Below are positions 48,518 to 59,107 of a DNA stretch of 64,000 nucleotides, in pieces; positions within the stretch are counted from its first letter, which is position 1, and every line of letters starts with the position of its first letter. The translations under genes were made by a program, and so were the position numbers. Origin of the DNA: Paulinella micropora (Eukaryota; Cercozoa; Imbricatea; Euglyphida); the NCBI GenBank assembly GCA_009731375.1, contig BJOX01000194.1, positions 708,060-772,059 on the forward strand, given 5' to 3'. Under the pieces are notes generated by a model. It was not told where the DNA came from, searched no databases, and was given only the letters and a program-made list of their open reading frames with translations.

Positions 48518-49841
48518 GAAAAAGCCACGTAAAGACGTGACACTCATACGAGAGGAGCGAGAAGATGATGGGGAGTCCGATAGCGACAATGACGCTTTAC
48601 TCGTAATGATGGGGGGAGATGGTCCAAACGAACTTGGGGAAACCCCTGATGACGAGAGAGGTAGGGAGAGAGCGAACGTCGAGTCTGGGGAACCCCAGCC
48701 TGAGCCAGGTGTTCGTCCCCTACCGGCAAACAAAAGTGGCAGAGGGAGTCCCTCTGTCACCCCCATCTCAGACTCTCCGAGTCAGCTAACCAGGGCCACC
48801 TCCACCGACACCCCACAGTGTCAAAAACCGACCCCCAAAACACCTCCTACCACTATCATGAGGTATAGCAAACAGAGGCCGAGGTCCCTGAAGTGTCATG
48901 GTAAGAACAAGAAAAGCAGTCCTTGCCAGATCTCGCTTGAGCACGATCAGAAGGGACCTAACGCCAAACAGGCTTCTCGTATGGTTTACGGAAAGTACTG
49001 CGGGTACCATGCGAAGAAGCAAGACCCCGAATACCCTTTACTTGACCTAGCTGTTAGCCCTGACCTCCGTCCCCCCAAATCCCCTTATTTTCCGGATGAG
49101 GCAGGTTTGAGAGCTGATGCTAAAGCGAGAGGACTAACCATCCCGCACAATCTCACCACCGATTTCACTGCACATACTCCACAGAAACCGAGAGAGATGA
49201 AAAAGCAGAAGAAGAGTGAGAGGGAAGTGAGGGGGAGCAAGCAAGAGGGGAAGAAACCACAAAAGATCACCCCCACCGCACAAACACCCCCCACCACATC
49301 GTCAGCACATGTCGCATCGAAACATGACACATCAGAACAGAGCGAAGTCAGTGAGGACGAGATCGCAGATGAGATCGATGAGTATGATAGCCAGGATGAT
49401 TCACGATGCTCAGATGAGATTAGGCATGATGATGCTATGGCCATGTGCATGGATGATGAGAACAGTGAGTATTTACAATTCACGCGCAAGGGGAATGTCA
49501 GGCGTTATATGAGTAGGCTCAGGCGCGCAGCTCATGGTTTATGTGGGAGTCCGGTATCTCCCGGATTACCCAGTGTTGCTGACAGGCCCGAGCAGGCCAA
49601 GGGAGACCAACGGGGGAACACCACCGCAAACCCGACGCCAGAAACAGGTCCAGCTCCCAAAACACAGCCACTCGCACACCCACCACCCGTCATCACGTTC
49701 AAAGACATCACACAAATCGCACAACAGCTCATGACCACTTGCGTGCGAGATGATAACGGAGAGGTGAAGAGAGTGAGTGATGGAAAGCTAGTGAGAGATG
49801 ATTTCTTGACAGATGTAGTGAGAGCGATAGAGGGAGTGTAA
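48456..49841 (+). CDS. Copia linker protein with C-x-H...YCGYH motif
   Basis: 461 codons, overlapping the gag frame by 62 nt in the +1 frame. Acidic and Ser/Pro-rich, with a Cys/His segment LKCHGKNKKSSPC ... YGKYCGYHAKK. This pattern (C, then S/G-x-x-C, then Y-C-x-x-H) resembles a small zinc-binding motif common in large DNA viruses and some transposons. A single TAA (49839-49841) separates it from the protease frame, which stays open in the same register. Ordinary Copia elements have no such 450-residue insert between gag and protease. Confidence 0.6.
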   Translation: MKTRTIRKLKREPQKPSKTSKKKPRKDVTLIREEREDDGESDSDNDALLVMMGGDGPNELGETPDDERGRERANVESGEPQPEPGVRPLPANKSGRGSPSVTPISDSPSQLTRATSTDTPQCQKPTPKTPPTTIMRYSKQRPRSLKCHGKNKKSSPCQISLEHDQKGPNAKQASRMVYGKYCGYHAKKQDPEYPLLDLAVSPDLRPPKSPYFPDEAGLRADAKARGLTIPHNLTTDFTAHTPQKPREMKKQKKSEREVRGSKQEGKKPQKITPTAQTPPTTSSAHVASKHDTSEQSEVSEDEIADEIDEYDSQDDSRCSDEIRHDDAMAMCMDDENSEYLQFTRKGNVRRYMSRLRRAAHGLCGSPVSPGLPSVADRPEQAKGDQRGNTTANPTPETGPAPKTQPLAHPPPVITFKDITQIAQQLMTTCVRDDNGEVKRVSDGKLVRDDFLTDVVRAIEGV

Positions 49842-50450
49842 ATTGCTCACGCTGCATGCACAACACTCTCACCTATTCTATCCCCGCTAGCACCCACCGT
49901 AGACAGCACCACCTCACAATCACAAGCACCATCAAAGTACAAGAACACAGCAACAACCTATACGCTAGTGTTAGATGGTGAGGGTGGGAGAGACAGGAAG
50001 AACACTATTGCGCAGGATAGTGGGTCATCACGAGATATTGCGTGTAACCCAGGGTTCTTGCATGACATTAAGTCAGTACCACCTGTAAAGCTAGTAACCG
50101 GTAACGGTGAGTGCGAAATAGCACAAGAGGGGACGGCCAGAGTTACGCGGATCAACGGGTACGGCAAACCCGTCACGGTGTCGAGACCCATGTTACTCGA
50201 TACTAGGATTCCCGTAAATATCGCGTCTACCGGAGGGATGGATCACATCCATCACCGGTCGATTGTCCATCAGAATGGGCAACTGGTTATTCTCAAGAGC
50301 CCCATTAGGATAGTGGAAAAAGACGTGCTAGTTAGGGGGAGACTCCTACCAACTCTGCTTTATAGATGGGATGATGAGTTCGATACGCCTTTGGATGTTA
50401 ACGTGCGTTATGAACCCCTAATGAAGCAGGATAGGAGTGAGCTGGGGTAA
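49842..50450 (+). CDS. Copia aspartic protease
   Basis: In the same frame as the preceding linker after one stop codon. TIAQDSGSSRDIACNPGFL contains the D-[ST]-G-[AS]-S active site of Copia proteases. LVTGNGECEIAQEGTARV matches the downstream beta-hairpin (x-x-G-x-G-x-V). The first ATG in frame (49968) lies 57 codons before the active site region ends, but expression as a polyprotein is more likely. Confidence 0.75.
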   Translation: MAHAACTTLSPILSPLAPTVDSTTSQSQAPSKYKNTATTYTLVLDGEGGRDRKNTIAQDSGSSRDIACNPGFLHDIKSVPPVKLVTGNGECEIAQEGTARVTRINGYGKPVTVSRPMLLDTRIPVNIASTGGMDHIHHRSIVHQNGQLVILKSPIRIVEKDVLVRGRLLPTLLYRWDDEFDTPLDVNVRYEPLMKQDRSELG

Positions 50451-51274
50451 GAGGGGAGGGAAGCCCCAGGAGAGAGAGATGAGAGCGTAGAGAGAGGGAG
50501 GGCAAAACGGGGGAGGTAGCATTATACGCGTCCTATCCCCGCAAGCCAGGTGTAGTTAGAAAGGTAGACGGAGTTGTTTCACTATGCCTGTGGACATTAT
50601 AGTGTAAGAAGATGAAAGTTTTGGCAGATGCATTAGGCATAAAGTTAGTAGGAGATGCGAAGAAGGTAGAGTTCTGTGAGGCCTGCATGATAGGTAAGGC
50701 GAAGCAGCTACCTAGATTTAGAGTGAATAGAATAGAGAGAGCCAGTAAGCCGGGAGAAGTACTACACTTAGACACAGGAACCTGGTCATTTCGTTCCATA
50801 CACGGGAAGAGGCACAAATTCTCGGTTACGGACGATTACTCGTTGTTTATTAAGGACTATTATCTTGCGCATAAGAACGAGTTTACTGACTGCCTTAAGC
50901 AAGCGGTAGCATTCTATGAAAGACAGACAGGAAATAGAGTCAGAGAGATAAGATGCGATCAGGAGTTTGATGTCCCGAAAGAGGTGATAGAGTGGTGGAA
51001 GCCCAGACAGTTTATCTGGAAGACGTCAGCAACAGGGGATAAGGATGGAAACCCTATAGCTGAAAAAGCCAATGACATCACGGCAGGGGCCGCTAGAGCT
51101 ATGAGACATCATGCCCATCTGCCCGTTTCATTTTGGGCCGTGTCTCTGTGGTGGGGTGGGGTAAATCTTGAAAAGTGTGCCGAAGTGCGACCCTATACTA
51201 CTGTCCTACAATCCCAAATCATCATTTTTCAACAACCAAAGAAATCAAGAAGAAATCAAATAGAAATCAAATAG
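50451..51274 (+). CDS. Copia GAG-pre-integrase and integrase core, truncated
   Basis: The zinc-binding leader is split by a frame change just before 50612 (GHYSV-like codons are in another frame). FCEACMIGKAKQLPR is the C-x2-C half. The integrase core shows LHLDTGTW (first Asp), REIRCDQEF (second Asp) and GNPIAEKAND (Glu), so the D-D-E triad is present. Coding ends soon after SFWAVSLWWGGV, before the RT domain. Confidence 0.75.
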
Positions 51275-51479
51275 AAATCAAATAGAAATCAAAAAGGAAG
51301 CAAGAAAGGAAATACATTTTTTTTCGTCACCGCCACCCACCCCACATACAGCAAACCTACCCCACAACAAAAAGTCGTGGGTAGGGGGTAAGCCCTTTTT
51401 TAAAGTAATATCACGGTTTTTAGTGTTTAAAAACACAGTTTCAAAGACATTCTAGTTTTAGACCCTACATGCCAAGGGG
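51240..51479. repeat. (AAATAGAAATC)n and boundary sequence
   Basis: Four to five AAATC/AAATAG units at 51240-51295, then a short unique stretch with a stem-like CCACCCACCCC/GGGTAGGGGG pair. This is the junction between the Copia relic and the viral fragment. No terminal inverted repeat recognised. Confidence 0.5.
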
Positions 51480-52070
51480 TCATTCCGTAGACATAGGTTG
51501 TTGTAGTTGTTGTTGTTGTAGTTGTAGTTGTTGTAGTTGTAGTTGTTGTAGTTGTAGTTGTTGTTTTTGTTTTTGTTTTACCAATAAGATTGATTCATCC
51601 AATCTCTTTCGTTTATTTGTAATCAATATCAATACATCGGTCATATCATTCGCGGTTGTTATTCCTGCCTTTATGTTTAGACCTTTGTCTATCCAACTAT
51701 TGTATTTAGTCATTTCTTGTATTAGGAATGTTGATTGTTTTGTGGCTTGTTTTGAAACAGCAACATCTGCTCTTGCTTGTTTTAATTTTTTATGTGTTTA
51801 TGTAATACTTTTATCTCTTGATTATATTTTTCTTTTTTTTTCCTCAAGAGACTCTATTTGTTTATCAATTGATTTATTTTCCCCGATCAATTTTTCCAAC
51901 TGCTCTTCTTGAATAAATAGGTCGTTTATCCACCTCCTCTTTTTTACTTTTAGCTCTACATCTTCATCATTTTCGGGAGCAGAACGATGAGTGAGTGCTA
52001 TTGAATTGTTGTCTATTTTTGTAGTTTTGTGTAGTAAGTAGTGGTTTTGACAGTGATAAAAGTTGTCCAC
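51480..52070 (-). pseudogene. Coiled-coil protein, frameshifted
   Basis: Minus-strand reading from 52070 gives a coiled-coil-like Lys/Glu segment (EEQLEKLIGENKSIDKQIES). After a frame change near 51800 it continues as an Ala/Gln/Lys helix (ARADVAVSKQATKQ) and MTKYNSWIDKGLNIKAG. It ends in a Gln run encoded by the TTG/TAG triplet repeat (51496-51565). No family recognised. Confidence 0.45.
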
Positions 52071-52079
52071 GTAAGACTA

Positions 52080-52180
52080 CTCCCGAACGCTTTCGTGCTG
52101 GAGAAGTTTGCTGACAACCCCCTGAATACCTTTTTTGATATTCGGACCGACTACCTAACCGGATTTTACGATGAAAATTC
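52080..52180 (+). pseudogene. C-terminal gene fragment
   Basis: An open frame without ATG ending in a stop: FVLEKFADNPLNTFFDIRTD, YLTGFYDENS. The composition looks coding; the rest of the gene is absent or out of frame. No family recognised. Confidence 0.35.
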
Positions 52181-52284
52181 CTGAAATGAACACCCGGCCC
52201 TTTCTGTTCCCCCTTTAAAAAAAAAGGAAATTCTAAAAAAAACCGTCATCCAGAATTTGTCAAGTCTAGGAGTATTGAAGCGAG

Positions 52285-52756
52285 ATGGAACAACTGGTGG
52301 ACATTCTCAGGAAGGCCAAGTTGGAGGACGATGCTAGCGATGAGGACGAGTCTGAACCCGCCCCAGCCCGTCGCCCCTGGCCCCGTCGCCCCCGGCCCCG
52401 CCCCAGCCCCTGTCGCCCGAGGCCCCGTCGACCCAGCATCCGCCCCAGCCCCTGTCGCCCCCAACACTGCCGTCCCAGACCCGACCAAGTGGTCACCTCT
52501 TGACAGTGTCGAAGATAGGGTAGGAAGTTACGTAGTGAAAGTACCATCAGACTTTATAACTTTAAACAAAAGAATAATGGCTAAAAGGGCTGAAGAGTTA
52601 AAGAATGAGAAAGGATTTGTTTTTCGTGCAGTTTCGTATTATGACGGAATCTCTAAGCCAAGTTACCAACAATTTTTTTTGGTTTCTGCGGGAGTTGGAA
52701 CAGAGGAGGAAGTTCTAGTTTTTCCCTCACTCACATCCATCCATAAATGTTATTAA
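52285..52756 (+). pseudogene. Pro/Ala-rich protein with conserved-looking end, frameshifted
   Basis: The start MEQLVDILRKAKLEDDASDE leads into a Pro/Ala/Arg repeat. Coding then continues in another frame as DSVEDRVGSYVVKVPSDFIT and FRAVSYYDGISKPSYQQFF. The GC-rich CCCC/GTCGCC repeat is the likely slip site. Function unknown. Confidence 0.45.
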
Positions 52757-52849
52757 ACAAAATTGAACAAAATTAATTTCATCGCTCCAATCTACAGAAA
52801 TTGGAGAAAAGTACGATAAAATCTCATTAAAATCTTTCTTATTTTTTAT

Positions 52850-53526
52850 GTTGTAGGAAACTAAATAAAAAGAAAAAGAAAAAGAAAAAGGAGACAGTGT
52901 CACCGGAGGAAGCGGAGCTGTACAATCCATTTACGGACAAGCTACAAAAAGCAACTAGCGGTACAAAATATTTCATTCTATTTCCGGAGAAGACTCGTAG
53001 GTCTATTCTCGTCTTTCCAGTCTGTAAAGCAGTTTAAAACTAAAAAAGATGTAAGGGATAGCATCATAAACCCTAGCTTCGAGTTCAAAGAAAAAAAATC
53101 TAAAAAAATCTTTGAAGTAGAGAGTTGGGTGGGGAGTGCGAAGGAAGTAGAATTGTTGGGTTGGTGTATGGAAGGCGATCGACGAGGATGGTAAGATGTC
53201 TTATGATAACTATCATATTTTCTTTTCTACTCTCTTGAAGATGCGATGAAAAAACATAACATCATCAGCTCAAATCCATATAAGGAAAAAAGTTTGCTTT
53301 CATTCACACGAGCACACGATTTTCGTTTTTCATTTGATGGTGTCTTTGAGAACAAGCACTGGATGAAAAAATAATTGTATGCTCTCAATGATATTCCAGA
53401 GGAAGAGTATGAGAAGGCTTGGAGTGAGTGGGTCAAGTGTGAAGGAGGTTGGAAGAAGGAGAAGGAGTTGGCGAAAAAGTTTGAGTTGAGAGCCAAGGAG
53501 CTGAAGCAAAATAAAGATGTTGATTA
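52850..53526 (+). pseudogene. Broken Lys-rich gene relics
   Basis: Open stretches in successive frames: ETVSPEEAELYNPFTDKLQK (about 52895), DVRDSIINPSFEFKEKKSKK (about 53049), and IPEEEYEKAWSEWVKCEGGW to a TAA at 53524. Stops and shifts separate them. They look like one or two decayed viral genes. Confidence 0.4.
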
Positions 53527-53706
53527 AATTATTCTTTCACAAATCTATTATTACTTTTGCTTTTCTTTCTCTTTTGCTCGTTCTTATATTACCTTCATCA
53601 ATGAGGTCTCTCTTTAACTGTTCTTTTGTTTTTTTCTGCTTCGTGATTTCTTTAACTTATTCATTAATTTGTTTTTCTTCGTCTGCTGGTTTGTCAAACT
53701 TAGTTG

Positions 53707-54440
53707 TTAAGAATTCAATATTAATTTAAATCCGGAACGGCCCACGACTGTGTAGATTTGTTTACTATACTGCTTTCCACATTTAAAAAATAAATTTCTC
53801 TTTAACTCACGGCGGACTTTATCCCCCTTTTCGAATTCGTCTATTAAAATGTCTCTTTGAATCCTGTTTATTTTCATTTACTCCTTTAAAAACATCTATC
53901 GGCTTAGCTTTAATCGTCCGGTGATCGGGTATTATAAGCATCTACCATATCATCAATATAAGTAAATCAATCGAAGTTTCCGTTAGTTTCGAATAGTATG
54001 TCAAGCCACCGTCTTATTGTCCTGATTACACGATCAATAATAGCAAGAGCCCTGTGCTCGCCCACTTCAACCGTCCGATGTTCAATATTGTTTTCCCTAA
54101 AGTAATCTTTGACTGCTCCTTTATATTCACTCCCACTGTCAGTCGTAATTGATTCAGGCGTGTATGGTATTGATTTTAAAGCCAAATAAACTTCCTTTGC
54201 CGTTTTATTTTTAAGTGGTTTAACGATTAAAAATCTGCTGTGAGTGTCTATCCAAAATAACATCCAAGCATAGTTTTTATTTCCTTTCTTGTCTTTTAGT
54301 TTTGACATATCGGCTAGGTCTACAAAAACTTGCTTCAGTGGTTTGTCAACCCATATTGTATTCCATTTATCGGTTGGTAATCTTTTTTGGTATTGTATTT
54401 CAAGTGCTTGTTGTTCCTTTCTTTCATCCTCATTTCAACA
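53707..54440 (-). CDS. rve-type integrase, N-terminus decayed
   Basis: The core reads VFVDLADMSKLKDKKGNKNY (first Asp, in the D-L-x-D-M context typical of Polinton integrases) and SITTDSGSEYKG (second Asp). The last acidic position is in ALAIIDRVIRTIRR, an Asp where retroviral integrases have Glu. The C-terminus has FEKGDKVRRELKRNLFFKC and YTVVGRSGFKL, like the SH3/chromo-like tail of these enzymes. A stop separates the core from the ATG-bearing part (MSKLKD at 54308 is internal to the domain). Upstream of about 54440 the frame breaks, so the HHCC finger is not readable. It would catalyse insertion of the element into host DNA. Probably inactive. Confidence 0.75.
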
Positions 54441-54601
54441 ACTTCATTACTATTTCCTGTATGTTTATAGTCCATCCTCCACGGGTTTTGGTATATTAAT
54501 AATAATATAATTTGTTCAATAATTCTTCAAACAGCAGGTCAGTGTATTTATGTGTTCCACTACTTTCTCTAAATGTTTCATATTCAAGGTAGTTAATGAA
54601 G

Positions 54602-54766
54602 GCATCATCTATAAGCTACAACTGGGTCAAATTTTTGGATATTGACACAATGAGCAACTTCTCACCATATTATTATGAATACAGTATTGAACATTTTCTT
54701 TTCGTTTGTGGAAATAAACCCTACACGGCAGACAATATTAAAGCATACGTCCGCCTTCCATCATAA
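54602..54766 (+). CDS. Short open frame, unknown
   Basis: Reads SISYNWVKFLDIDTMSNFSP and EHFLFVCGNKPYTADNIKAY to TAA at 54764; the first in-frame ATG is at 54650. The composition is coding-like. It may be a fragment of a larger viral gene. No family recognised. Confidence 0.3.
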   Translation, partial: ASSISYNWVKFLDIDTMSNFSPYYYEYSIEHFLFVCGNKPYTADNIKAYVRLPS

Positions 54767-54821
54767 AATAATGACATAAGCTTTTCACGGCGACAATATC
54801 CGCATTTGTTACTAGAAGACA

Positions 54822-55086
54822 TTAATATTTTATCACACCTAATGTTTTATCTCTATATATTACTCTTTCTTTTTTTTTTCTAAGTTCAAAACAATAATTA
54901 GAACAGAATTCATAAGTACAAAATCGGTCGAATGTATCATCAATTGCTGTAATCTGTCTGTTAGCTAAACACAGAGTTAATCCACGTACACGCATAACAG
55001 CTATTGAAGTCATACCCACGATGATTATATAGATAGTCCATAATGTGTAAACGAACATCGAGCGGTAAATTTTTTATCTCACTCAT
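54822..55086 (-). pseudogene. F-box-like small protein, frameshifted
   Basis: ATG at 55086 (minus): MSEIKNLPLDVRLHIMDYLY resembles an F-box start (L-P-x-[DE]-[VL] ... I-x-x-[YF]-L). A frame change near 54960-55030 is followed by a Cys-containing end (RFCTYEFCSNYC, then basic residues) to a stop at 54822. It starts 4 bp after the stop of the gene upstream of it. F-box-like genes occur in large DNA viruses; role here unknown. Confidence 0.5.
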
Positions 55087-55090
55087 TATA

Positions 55091-55616
55091 TTAGAACTTA
55101 AGAAGAATTTTATATGTATCATTGTTTTCTTTTTTTGGTTTCTCGGGCTGTTGATCGTAAACATTGACACTAACACGGCTAGTCTTCTTACCAACTTTCT
55201 TGGGCTTGGGCTCTTCCTCTTCCTCCTCACTTTCGCTTTGAAAAATTCACTATCCTCGCTTTCTTCCAGTTCTGGCAAGGTTTTTTTTACAGCTTTCTTA
55301 GCCTTCTGTTTGGCCTGAAGTGTCATACCCGCAACCCGTCGGGCGACAATATCTACAAAGTCGTGTTCAACTTCCTCATCAGAACTGCTTTCCTCAATCG
55401 GCTCGCCATCGGTTCCGTCAATCATATCTTTCGCCAACTGCTTCTTAGCCGTATGGTCCATCTTTTCGTCTGCGGTCATTTCTTTCACATTCTTACTCTC
55501 TTCCTCCGCTAGTAGTTCCTTAGCTCTCTCAATCTTTCTCTGCCTCGCATATTGTTTCTTCATTATGGTTGCTTTTTCAAGGTTCTTTATGGTGATCTCT
55601 CTATTACCTCTCGGCA
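55091..55616 (-). pseudogene. Charged Glu/Lys-rich protein, one-base frameshift
   Basis: ATG at 55616 (minus), MPRGNREITIKNLEKATIMK, then Lys/Glu-rich helices and an acidic run (EESSSDEEVEHDF). A one-base shift near 55235 moves into a Ser/Glu/Lys-Pro tail that stops at 55091. No family recognised. It is divergent from the fibre gene with 73 bp between start codons. Confidence 0.5.
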
Positions 55617-55689
55617 TTGTTTGTCGCGGTTGTATATTTAACCAAAAATAATTTTTAATCGGATTAATTATTATCCAATATATATAATA
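55617..55689. promoter_or_regulatory. Divergent promoter of the viral fragment
   Basis: 73 bp between the divergent ATGs at 55616 (minus) and 55690 (plus), almost entirely A/T. It has TATATTTAACC near the minus-strand start and TATATATAATAATG at the plus-strand start, which fit TATA-like elements for each side. Confidence 0.5.
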
Positions 55690-57611
55690 ATGTCGCAATA
55701 CAAAAGTTTGTTAGGCCTTAATGAGTTGGCCGTCGATAGCCTAGATATACTTAATTTAGACTTAACGAACACGAACATAGTGGGCTTAAACACAGACAGA
55801 GTGCCAGAAGACGCCGACCCGATAAATCTTTATTATACTAACGGTCGATTTGATGCGAGACTGGCTACCAAAAGCACAGCGGACATCAAAGAGGGAAAAA
55901 ATTTATACTATACAGAGCAACGAGTAAGGGACAACGACGAGGTTAAAGCTTCAACTCAACACAGAAGCAATGCATCTAATCCTTATCAAACCAGTTTATA
56001 CATAGATACAAACATATCCGCACCAGTGGTCAGTCAATACTTAACATACAATGATGTAGACGGCAAATGGAGGATTCATTATACCGCCTTTAGTTCAATT
56101 GACACACTCTCAGATGTAGTCATAACAGCGCCAATAGCACCTAATAGTTATCTCACATACAACACAGTAAACTGGGTAAATAAAACATTTCCAATAAATC
56201 TTGATGAATTCGGCAACCTTAATATGGGAGGGAATTTGAATATAACAGGTATCAATTTATTGAATACAAAAGATAGCGATAATGATAAAGTGTCTGCGGA
56301 TGGTTCAATTAATACACATAGTGATGTGACAATAACAGGCACACCGACAGATAATCAGTTGCTCATTTATAGCACGGGCCAATGGAGAAACATGAATTCA
56401 CCCTTCCTGCGATTAGATGGCACCGTCAGTATGACTGGAGCACTAAATATGGGAAATCAAAACATAACAGGAGTTAATCTTGTTGATGGTGTTGACGTTT
56501 CTGTTCTTGATGGCTCGGCGGTTAAAACCTCAGGAGACCAAACCATAGGAGGAACCAAAACATTCAGCAATGTGGTAAATACAAGTGCTGGTGTTGATAT
56601 GAAAAGCCAAAACATTACAAATGTAAATCTACTAAATAGGTCTGTCGCAACTTGGATAACAGAGCACGATGCGAACACAGCGAAAGTATCAGCAAGTGGA
56701 AGTATCGATACACATAGCGATGTATTAATAACAGGCACACCATCGGATAATCAATTGCTCATTTATAGCACGGGACGATGGAGAAACACAACATCGCCTT
56801 TTCTGAGATTAGATGGGACTGTCAGTATGACTGGGGCATTAAATATGGGAGGGCAGAGCATAACAGGAGTTAATCTTATTGATGGTATTGATGTTTCTGT
56901 TCTTGATGGTTCGGTGGTTAAAACCTCAGGAGACCAAACTATAGCAGGAAATAAAACATTTAGTAATGCTATAACTGAGAATAGATTATTAACAGCAAAT
57001 AGTGGTTGGTTATCCATTCAAATAGCGGCACGGCAGTAGCAGGAAATGATGTTAGTACTTTCGCTATGAGGTTCAGGTGTAATGATTCTTCAACGAATGG
57101 ATTTGTATGGGAGAATGGGTCTGAGCAATCGTTAATGTCATTGAATGGGGCAAACGGGACTTTATGGACAAAAGGATTAATAACTGCGAGCGCGGGAGTA
57201 TCAACAACAACACTAACCGCAAGTGGAGCAATGACCGCAAATGGCGGACTTAATATGAGCAGCCAAAACATTACAAACGTAGGTCAACTAAATAGTAGGT
57301 CTGTCGCAACTTGGATAACAAAGCACGATGCGAACAAAACGAAAGTGTCGGCAAGTGGAAGTATTGATACACACAGTGATGTAGTAATAACGACACCAGC
57401 GAATGGACAATTATTAACATACAACGGCACAAACTGGGTAAATTCAACTGGGTCATTGTCTTTCCTTTCTTTGACGGGTGGAACTATAATGGGCGATATT
57501 AAAATGGGTGCTTCGGCTTTTACTATGTATACGGGCCCGCAGACTATGACAACCAATTCTTCACCTTCTCCATTTATTGCTTCTGCTTCTTCTGAATACA
57601 CCGCTCAGTAA
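55690..57611 (+). pseudogene. Fibre-like repeat protein, frameshifted near 57.0 kb
   Basis: The first 449 codons (55690-57039) are followed in another frame by about 200 codons to a TAA at 57609. The N-terminus has NLYYTNGRFDARLATKSTAD and NLYYTEQRVRDND, the N-L-Y-Y-T-x-x-R repeat of phage tail fibres. After that a module with SIDTHSDVLITGTPSDNQLL, FLRLDGTVSMTGALNMG and KTSGDQTIAGNKTFSN recurs two to three times, as in trimeric beta-helical fibres. It was probably a host-attachment fibre of the viral particle (inference). The frames split at about 57010-57040. The 3' end runs into (TTC)n. Confidence 0.7.
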
Positions 57612-57643
57612 GAGCTTTCTTCTTTCTTCTTCTTCTTCTTCTT

Positions 57644-57674
<31 letters not shown>

Positions 57675-58483
57675 TTCTTATTCTTATTCTTCTTATTCTT
57701 CTTCTTTTTCCTCCTCTTCCTCTTTCTCTTCCTCTTCTTGTTCTTCCTCTTCTTCTTCCTCTTCCTCTTCTTCCTTCTCTTCTTCTTCCTCCTCCTCCTC
57801 CTCCTCCTCTTCTTCTTCTTCTTCTTCTTCTTCTTCTTCTTCTTCTTCTTCTCCTCCTTCTTCTTCTTCTTCCTCCTCCTCCTCCTTCTCCTTCTCCTCC
57901 TCCTCCTTCTCCTCCTCCCCCCCCCTCCTTTCTTACGTATATGTACATATTTGTTTATCTACCTTCAATGGCTGGAACATGAAGAAGAAGAAGAAGAAGA
58001 AGAAGAAGAAGAAGAAGAAGAAGAAGAAGAAGAAAGAAGAGAAAAGAAAGAAGAAAGAAGAAAGACAGAAAGACAGAAAGACAGAAAGACAGAAAGACAG
58101 AAAGACAGAAAGACAGAAAGACAGAAAGACAGAAGGCAGAAGGCAGAATGACAGAAGGACAGAAGGACAGAAGGACAGAAGGGCAGAAGGGCAGAAGGAC
58201 AGAAGGGCAGAAGGACAGAAGGACAGAAGGACAGAAGGACAGAAGGACAGAAGGACAGGACAGAAGGACAGAAGGACAGAAGGACAGAAGGACAGAAGGA
58301 CAGAAGGACAGAAGGACAGAAGGACAGAAGGACAGAAGGGAAGAAGGGAAGAAGGGAAGAAGGAGAGAAGGAGAGAAGGGAAGAAGGGAAGAAAAGAAGA
58401 AGGAACAAGGAAGAAAGAAGAAAGAAGGAAGGAGGAAGAAGGAAGAAGGAGGAAAGAATAAAGAATAAAGAAGAAGAAGGAGG
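57612..58483 (+). repeat. (TTC)n, (GAA)n and (GGACAGAA)n arrays
   Basis: About 300 bp of pyrimidine triplets, then purine triplets from 57980, then AGACAGAA and GGACAGAA octamers to 58330 and AAGGGAAG units. The strand bias flips near 57960, making a large inverted purine/pyrimidine structure. Confidence 0.85.
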
Positions 58484-58530
58484 ATGGACCCCACGTATTC
58501 ACACCGACTATCTGTACACATTACCTTGCC

Positions 58531-58571
<41 letters not shown>

Positions 58572-58612
58572 AATCCATGCATCCACTCATCCATCTATCC
58601 ATCCATCCATCC

Positions 58613-58688
<76 letters not shown>

Positions 58689-58737
58689 GTTTATCTATCT
58701 GTCTATCTGTCTGTCTTTCTATCTATCTCTCTATCTC

Positions 58738-58769
<32 letters not shown>

Positions 58770-58988
58770 GCTAGCTGGCTGGCTAGCTAGCTAGCTAGCT
58801 AGCTAGCTAGCAATCTATCTATCTAGCTATTTGTCTATCTATCGTTTCTTGTTCTGATCTATTTATCTACCTATCTTCAGGCTATGTATGTATGTATGTA
58901 TGTATGTATGTATGTATGCATGTATGTATGTATGTATGTATGTATGTATGCTGGGAACAGAATTTTCACTTACCATGTCGAGCGATCA

Positions 58989-58995
<7 letters not shown>
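58484..58995 (+). pseudogene. Two decayed copies of exon 59302-59368
   Basis: GTATTCACACCGACTATCTGT (58497) and a more diverged GGAACAGAATTTTCACTTAC (58953) parallel GTGTTCACACGCACTATCTG in the real exon. (TATC)n and (TGTA)n arrays lie between. Confidence 0.65.
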
Positions 58996-59056
<61 letters not shown>

Positions 59057-59075
59057 ATTTATACATATATACTAT

Positions 59076-59107
<32 letters not shown>

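Larger units (their letters stand above)
47217..51280 (+). mobile_element. Ty1/Copia-type retrotransposon relic without RT
   Basis: Order: gag, CCHC knuckle, long linker, protease, GAG-pre-integrase, integrase, as in Copia. Reverse transcriptase and RNase H, which should follow integrase, are missing: after 51280 the sequence becomes an AAATAGAAATC repeat and then AT-rich viral DNA. At least three frame changes and one in-frame stop mark it as decayed or recoded. Confidence 0.8.
51480..57611. mobile_element. Polinton-like / virophage-like DNA element fragment
   Basis: An AT-rich, microsatellite-free island with tightly packed genes on both strands: retroviral-type integrase, a fibre-like protein with phage-type repeats, acidic and F-box-like small proteins, and several broken frames. 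This gene mix fits Polinton-like viruses, Mavericks or virophages. No major capsid, penton, packaging ATPase, protease or DNA polymerase B is here, so it is a fragment or a very degraded copy. Confidence 0.7.
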
